From NCBI GenBank assembly GCA_035542155.1, contig DATKLX010000237.1, positions 1-7,495 of the forward strand: DNA of 7,495 bases, in the 5' to 3' direction. Source of the DNA: DATKLX01 sp035542155 (GTDB lineage Bacteria; Chloroflexota; Anaerolineae; Anaerolineales; Anaerolineaceae). The notes under the pieces were generated by a model. That model did no database searches. It saw only the letters and a list, made by a program, of their open reading frames with translations, and was not told the origin of the DNA. This document shows, in pieces, positions 4,739-7,495 of the stretch. The translations under genes and the position numbers were made by a program. Numbering within the stretch: position 1 is the stretch's first letter; every line of letters begins with the position of its first letter.

Positions 4739-5452
4739 TCAGGTATTCTCTTCGGGAAGCTTTAATTCCCCGGTGCCCATGCGGTAGCCGAACCCGCGCA
4801 CGGTGAGGATCAGGCGCGGATTGGAAGGGTCTTTTTCCACTTTCTGGCGCAGCAAAAAAATATAGCGGCGTACGGCAGCGGTGTTCTCTTCGCGGTAGCT
4901 CCCCCAGATCTCCTGGACCAGCTCGGCCTCGGGGATGGCGCGTCCCTTGCGGCGGGCGATATATTCCAGCAGGCGAAACTCGGTCGGGGTGAGAGGGATC
5001 ACCTCATCGCCGCGCTTGGCCTGGCGCTTGTCCACGTCGATTTGCAGATCGCCAAAGAGGAGAATATTGCGTTCATCGGCAGCCCGCGCCCGGACGCGGG
5101 CCAGCACAGCCTGGATACGGGCGGTCAGCTCGGCAAAGCTGAACGGCTTGGTGACGTAATCGTCGACCCCCAGGCGGAAGCCGCGCAGCTTATCGGCCTC
5201 TGTGCTTTTCGCGGTCAGCAGGATGATCGGGATGTCGGAGAGCTCGCGCAGCCTGGCGCAGACCTCCCACCCATCCATCCCGGGCATCATGATGTCCAGG
5301 ACGACCAGGTCGGGGTGCTCGCGGTAGGCGCTCTTCAGCCCTTCCGGTCCGTTGGCGGCGGTGAGGACCGTAAAATCGTTGTTGCTCAGGTATTCGCCCA
5401 GAAAGCGCAGCAGGGTGACATCGTCATCGATCAAAAGAAGTTTATGGTTCAT
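4739..5452 (-). CDS. OmpR/PhoB-family two-component response regulator
   Basis: This 237-residue cytosolic DNA-binding regulator is the likely partner of the kinase encoded just upstream. The receiver domain (about 3-120) has the acidic pocket Asp9-Asp10-Asp11, the phosphoacceptor Asp53 in VVLDIMMPGMDGWEV, Thr80 in ILLTAKS, and Lys102 in DDYVTKPFSFAEL. A short linker leads to a winged-helix output domain (about 130-226) with LTPTEFRLLEYIARRKGR, the recognition region NTAAVRRYIFLLRQKVE, and the wing LILTVRGFGYRM, all classic for OmpR/PhoB. I chose the ATG at 5452 because AGGAA lies 4-5 bp upstream and MNHKLLLIDDD is the normal receiver start; the frame runs further upstream, but only as an alternative reading of the kinase gene. 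It overlaps the kinase stop by 11 bp, implying translational coupling. Its target genes are not evident; the tandem repeat at 2849-2869 has suitable spacing. Confidence 0.95.
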   Translation of the reverse strand: MNHKLLLIDDDVTLLRFLGEYLSNNDFTVLTAANGPEGLKSAYREHPDLVVLDIMMPGMDGWEVCARLRELSDIPIILLTAKSTEADKLRGFRLGVDDYVTKPFSFAELTARIQAVLARVRARAADERNILLFGDLQIDVDKRQAKRGDEVIPLTPTEFRLLEYIARRKGRAIPEAELVQEIWGSYREENTAAVRRYIFLLRQKVEKDPSNPRLILTVRGFGYRMGTGELKLPEENT

Positions 5453-7495
5453 CGATTTCCTGCCCCTTCGGAGTTGGTAGCCAGAAGGTAAAGCTGGCTC
5501 CGCCCTGCGGGCGATTGGCTGCGGCGATGTCCCCATTCATGGCGTGCAGCAGGCGGCGGACCATGTAGAGGCCCAGGCCGTGGCCGTAGATCGTCTGCGC
5601 GTCTCCGCTGTGGAGCCGGTAAAACTTGTCGAACAAGAGTGGAAGGGCCTCCGCGGGAATGCCTGGCCCTTCATCGACGATCGAAGCGCGCACACAATCT
5701 TCGCCCGGGAGAACGATCACCACTATTCTACCCTCAGGTGCGTATTTCAGGGCATTATCGATGAGATGGAAAAATATGCTGGCGAGGGCGCTTTCGTCGG
5801 CGAGGACGATGGGCAGCGGCTCGTGGATCTGCCATTCGATCCGCTCGGCATTGGGGTATCCGCCGATCTGGTAGCGGAATTTTTCGAGCATCTCGCTTAA
5901 TGAGATGGGCGCCGGGTCGAAGGGCAGGCGACCGGCGTCGATCGCGGAAATGTCCAGGATCGTCTTGACGAAGTGGTTCAGGCGGGTGATCTCAGCCTGG
6001 ACGAGGCTGAGGGACTGGCGCGCCTGCCTGGGAAACGGATGCGGATTGGAGAGGACCAGCTCAATTCCCCCGGAGATGTTGGTCAGGGGGGCGCGCAGCT
6101 CGTGGGAGACCATGGAAACGAAGTCGGATTTTACCTCGTCCAGTTGCTGCAAGGTGAGGTTCTGCTGCTCCAGGCGCGCGTACGCCTCGCTCAGGCTGCG
6201 CGTTTTTTCCGCGACCTTCTGCTCCAGGCTTTCATTCAGCCCTTCCAACTGCTTATGCGCGGCGGCGACCTGCTCGTAGGCCTGGAGCAGATCGGCCTGC
6301 TGGCGTTTCAGCTCGCTCAGGTCGTGCGCCGTTCCGGCCAGGAAGAGCTGGCGTGACCCCTCGCGTTGGAAGGGGGTCAGCGTTAGGTGAACGGGGATCG
6401 AATCACCCGATTTCTGGCGGAGCGCGATCTCCCCGGTCCAGCCGTTCTTCAGTGCCTGTCGCAGCCAGCCGGGCTCGACCACTTCGATCTCAAAAAACTG
6501 GTGAAAGTCCTGGTTGAGCAGCTCGTCTTCTTTTCCCAGGAGGCAGCATTGGGACAGGGCCGGGTTGGCCAACTTGAACTTTCCATGCTGGTCGAGGATG
6601 AATGCCGGCTCGGCCACGCTGTTGACCAGCATGGCGAACTGCTGGAGCTCTGCCTCGCCGGCAATCACCCCCTGGCGCAGAATGATCACAAAAACACACA
6701 GCCCCGCGATAATGCCGCCTGGAACGAAGAAATCATTGCGAAGCCGCCAATCCAACAGCAGATACCAGACGAAGACCACCGTCGCCGCGATGGGTAAAAG
6801 CTGAGAAACCCGAATGGCGAGCGTGGACACTGTATGATTCTGACCAACGCTCTCCCCTCTTTTCTCTCGAAGGAGGATCCCCAGGAAGATTAACGTGCTG
6901 CCTGCGACCCAGCCGACGCCAGTGGACCAATCCGGGTATGGCGAAAATTTCATATGGAGATATGTGGCAGCAATGTCGCTCCAGAGGAGCGCCAGGCATC
7001 CGAGAAGAAATCCAGCGAAAAGGATTTGAAGATCCCCTCGGGGGTTCGTCAGGCTAAGGTACAACAGCGCAAAGAACAGGGCGATATCCAGCACAGGGAA
7101 GATCATTTCCCAGAAGATGCCCGCCGGGGTGGACGGGACCTGGCTGAGAAGAGGGTTCACCAGGATCATCCCCATCAGGGTCGTGAGAGCCAGGCAGGTC
7201 ACCAGCAGATCGAGGATTGCGCCCAGATTGCCAATATACTGGCGTTGGCGAGGAACCAGACGCCAGCAGCCTGAGAAAAAGGCTGGATATGCCGCTGTCA
7301 GAAACAGGCTGCCTGGGTTTAGGTGAGCATAGGCATGGGGGTCCTGGAATGCTAATATCGTATCGAGGACCAGGCCGGCGACCCAGAGGATCAAACCGAC
7401 AATGATAAAATCCCATCCGCCAGGGATATACTTTGGTGCGGTTGCTGACCTGGTCTGGTAAGGATAAACCACGAAAAGGGCGGCTGCCACGGGTG
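5442..7495 (-). CDS. Multi-pass membrane PAS sensor histidine kinase (N-terminus cut by window edge)
   Basis: This inner-membrane sensor kinase pairs with the adjacent OmpR-type regulator. Numbering from the GTG at 7490, the first about 275 residues hold around eight hydrophobic membrane segments (near 26-46, 60-78, 90-112, 126-147, 154-176, 190-206, 227-247 and 256-273). I cannot assign this sensor module to a named family. A PAS domain follows (about 283-395; LVNSVAEPAFILD … GTAHDLSELK), then a coiled coil (about 395-455, Gln/Leu/Glu-rich). HisKA comes next with phosphoacceptor His463 in SHELRAPLTNI. The HATPase domain has the N box with Asn579 (HLIDNALKYAP), G1 DEGPGIP (606-612), the F box FDKFYR, and G2 GHGLGLYMV (636-644). 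The frame stays open past 7490 to the window edge, so the true start is probably outside; the GTG is only a possible start. The TAA stop lies 11 bp inside the regulator gene. Confidence 0.93.
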   Translation of the reverse strand, partial: PVAAALFVVYPYQTRSATAPKYIPGGWDFIIVGLILWVAGLVLDTILAFQDPHAYAHLNPGSLFLTAAYPAFFSGCWRLVPRQRQYIGNLGAILDLLVTCLALTTLMGMILVNPLLSQVPSTPAGIFWEMIFPVLDIALFFALLYLSLTNPRGDLQILFAGFLLGCLALLWSDIAATYLHMKFSPYPDWSTGVGWVAGSTLIFLGILLREKRGESVGQNHTVSTLAIRVSQLLPIAATVVFVWYLLLDWRLRNDFFVPGGIIAGLCVFVIILRQGVIAGEAELQQFAMLVNSVAEPAFILDQHGKFKLANPALSQCCLLGKEDELLNQDFHQFFEIEVVEPGWLRQALKNGWTGEIALRQKSGDSIPVHLTLTPFQREGSRQLFLAGTAHDLSELKRQQADLLQAYEQVAAAHKQLEGLNESLEQKVAEKTRSLSEAYARLEQQNLTLQQLDEVKSDFVSMVSHELRAPLTNISGGIELVLSNPHPFPRQARQSLSLVQAEITRLNHFVKTILDISAIDAGRLPFDPAPISLSEMLEKFRYQIGGYPNAERIEWQIHEPLPIVLADESALASIFFHLIDNALKYAPEGRIVVIVLPGEDCVRASIVDEGPGIPAEALPLLFDKFYRLHSGDAQTIYGHGLGLYMVRRLLHAMNGDIAAANRPQGGASFTFWLPTPKGQEIDEP

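Noticed and set aside
5453..5536. 28-codon N-terminal extension of the response regulator (start at 5536)
   Set aside because: The extra residues are an alternative-frame reading of the kinase 3' end; the receiver domain begins normally at the ATG at 5452, which has its own ribosome binding site.
1..7495. CRISPR array, toxin-antitoxin, phage defence or secondary-metabolite genes
   Set aside because: I looked through all frames and the intergenic strips and saw no regularly spaced repeats and no proteins of these types.

Overview
The window looks like a stretch of chromosome from a GC-rich bacterium, most likely Chloroflexota (Anaerolineae-like). That placement is an inference. It rests on my recollection of similar small conserved proteins and of a dispersed 'TTGCTTCGTCG…CTCCTCGCAA' repeat in such genomes, and on the overall GC-rich coding style. 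There is no phage, plasmid, CRISPR or toxin-antitoxin content. Most of the window is housekeeping and signalling genes.

Plus strand, 1-2731. The window opens inside sdhA (succinate dehydrogenase flavoprotein, C-terminal 269 residues). sdhB (iron-sulfur subunit) follows 24 bp later. Together they are the catalytic half of respiratory complex II; the membrane anchor genes are not downstream and would have to lie upstream. A 102-bp gap holds a short dispersed-repeat copy. An aldo/keto reductase with an intact catalytic tetrad comes next, then a tRNA-Arg(CCT) 26 bp after its stop, apparently with its own extended -10 promoter.

Convergent junction, 2732-2974. This AT-rich strip of about 240 bp has no gene but is full of structure. 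It holds a 54-bp inverted-repeat element flanked by identical 7-bp direct repeats (a candidate miniature insertion), two copies of AAATTGTAAC exactly 11 bp apart (the spacing used by OmpR-family regulators), a promoter-like -35/-10 pair, and a strong 16-bp-stem hairpin. The hairpin best serves as the terminator of the minus-strand genes.

Minus strand, 7495-2975, read right to left. A large multi-pass membrane histidine kinase with PAS, HisKA and HATPase domains is cut at its N-terminus by the window edge. It overlaps its OmpR-type response regulator by 11 bp. A 121-residue conserved-looking protein with an acidic tail and no known function follows. A large hairpin sits in the next gap, and the last gene is a class V PLP-dependent aminotransferase/cysteine-desulfurase-like protein. 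That protein keeps the PLP lysine but has a tyrosine where SufS-type desulfurases carry the catalytic cysteine.

The kinase and regulator clearly form one two-component system. Whether it controls the two downstream genes, or the 11-bp repeat site in the junction, is only a hypothesis. I found no strong evidence of a wholly new multi-gene system. The most interesting items are the Cys-less class V enzyme, the unknown 121-residue protein, the uncharacterised membrane sensor, and the small repeat and regulatory elements at the convergent junction.
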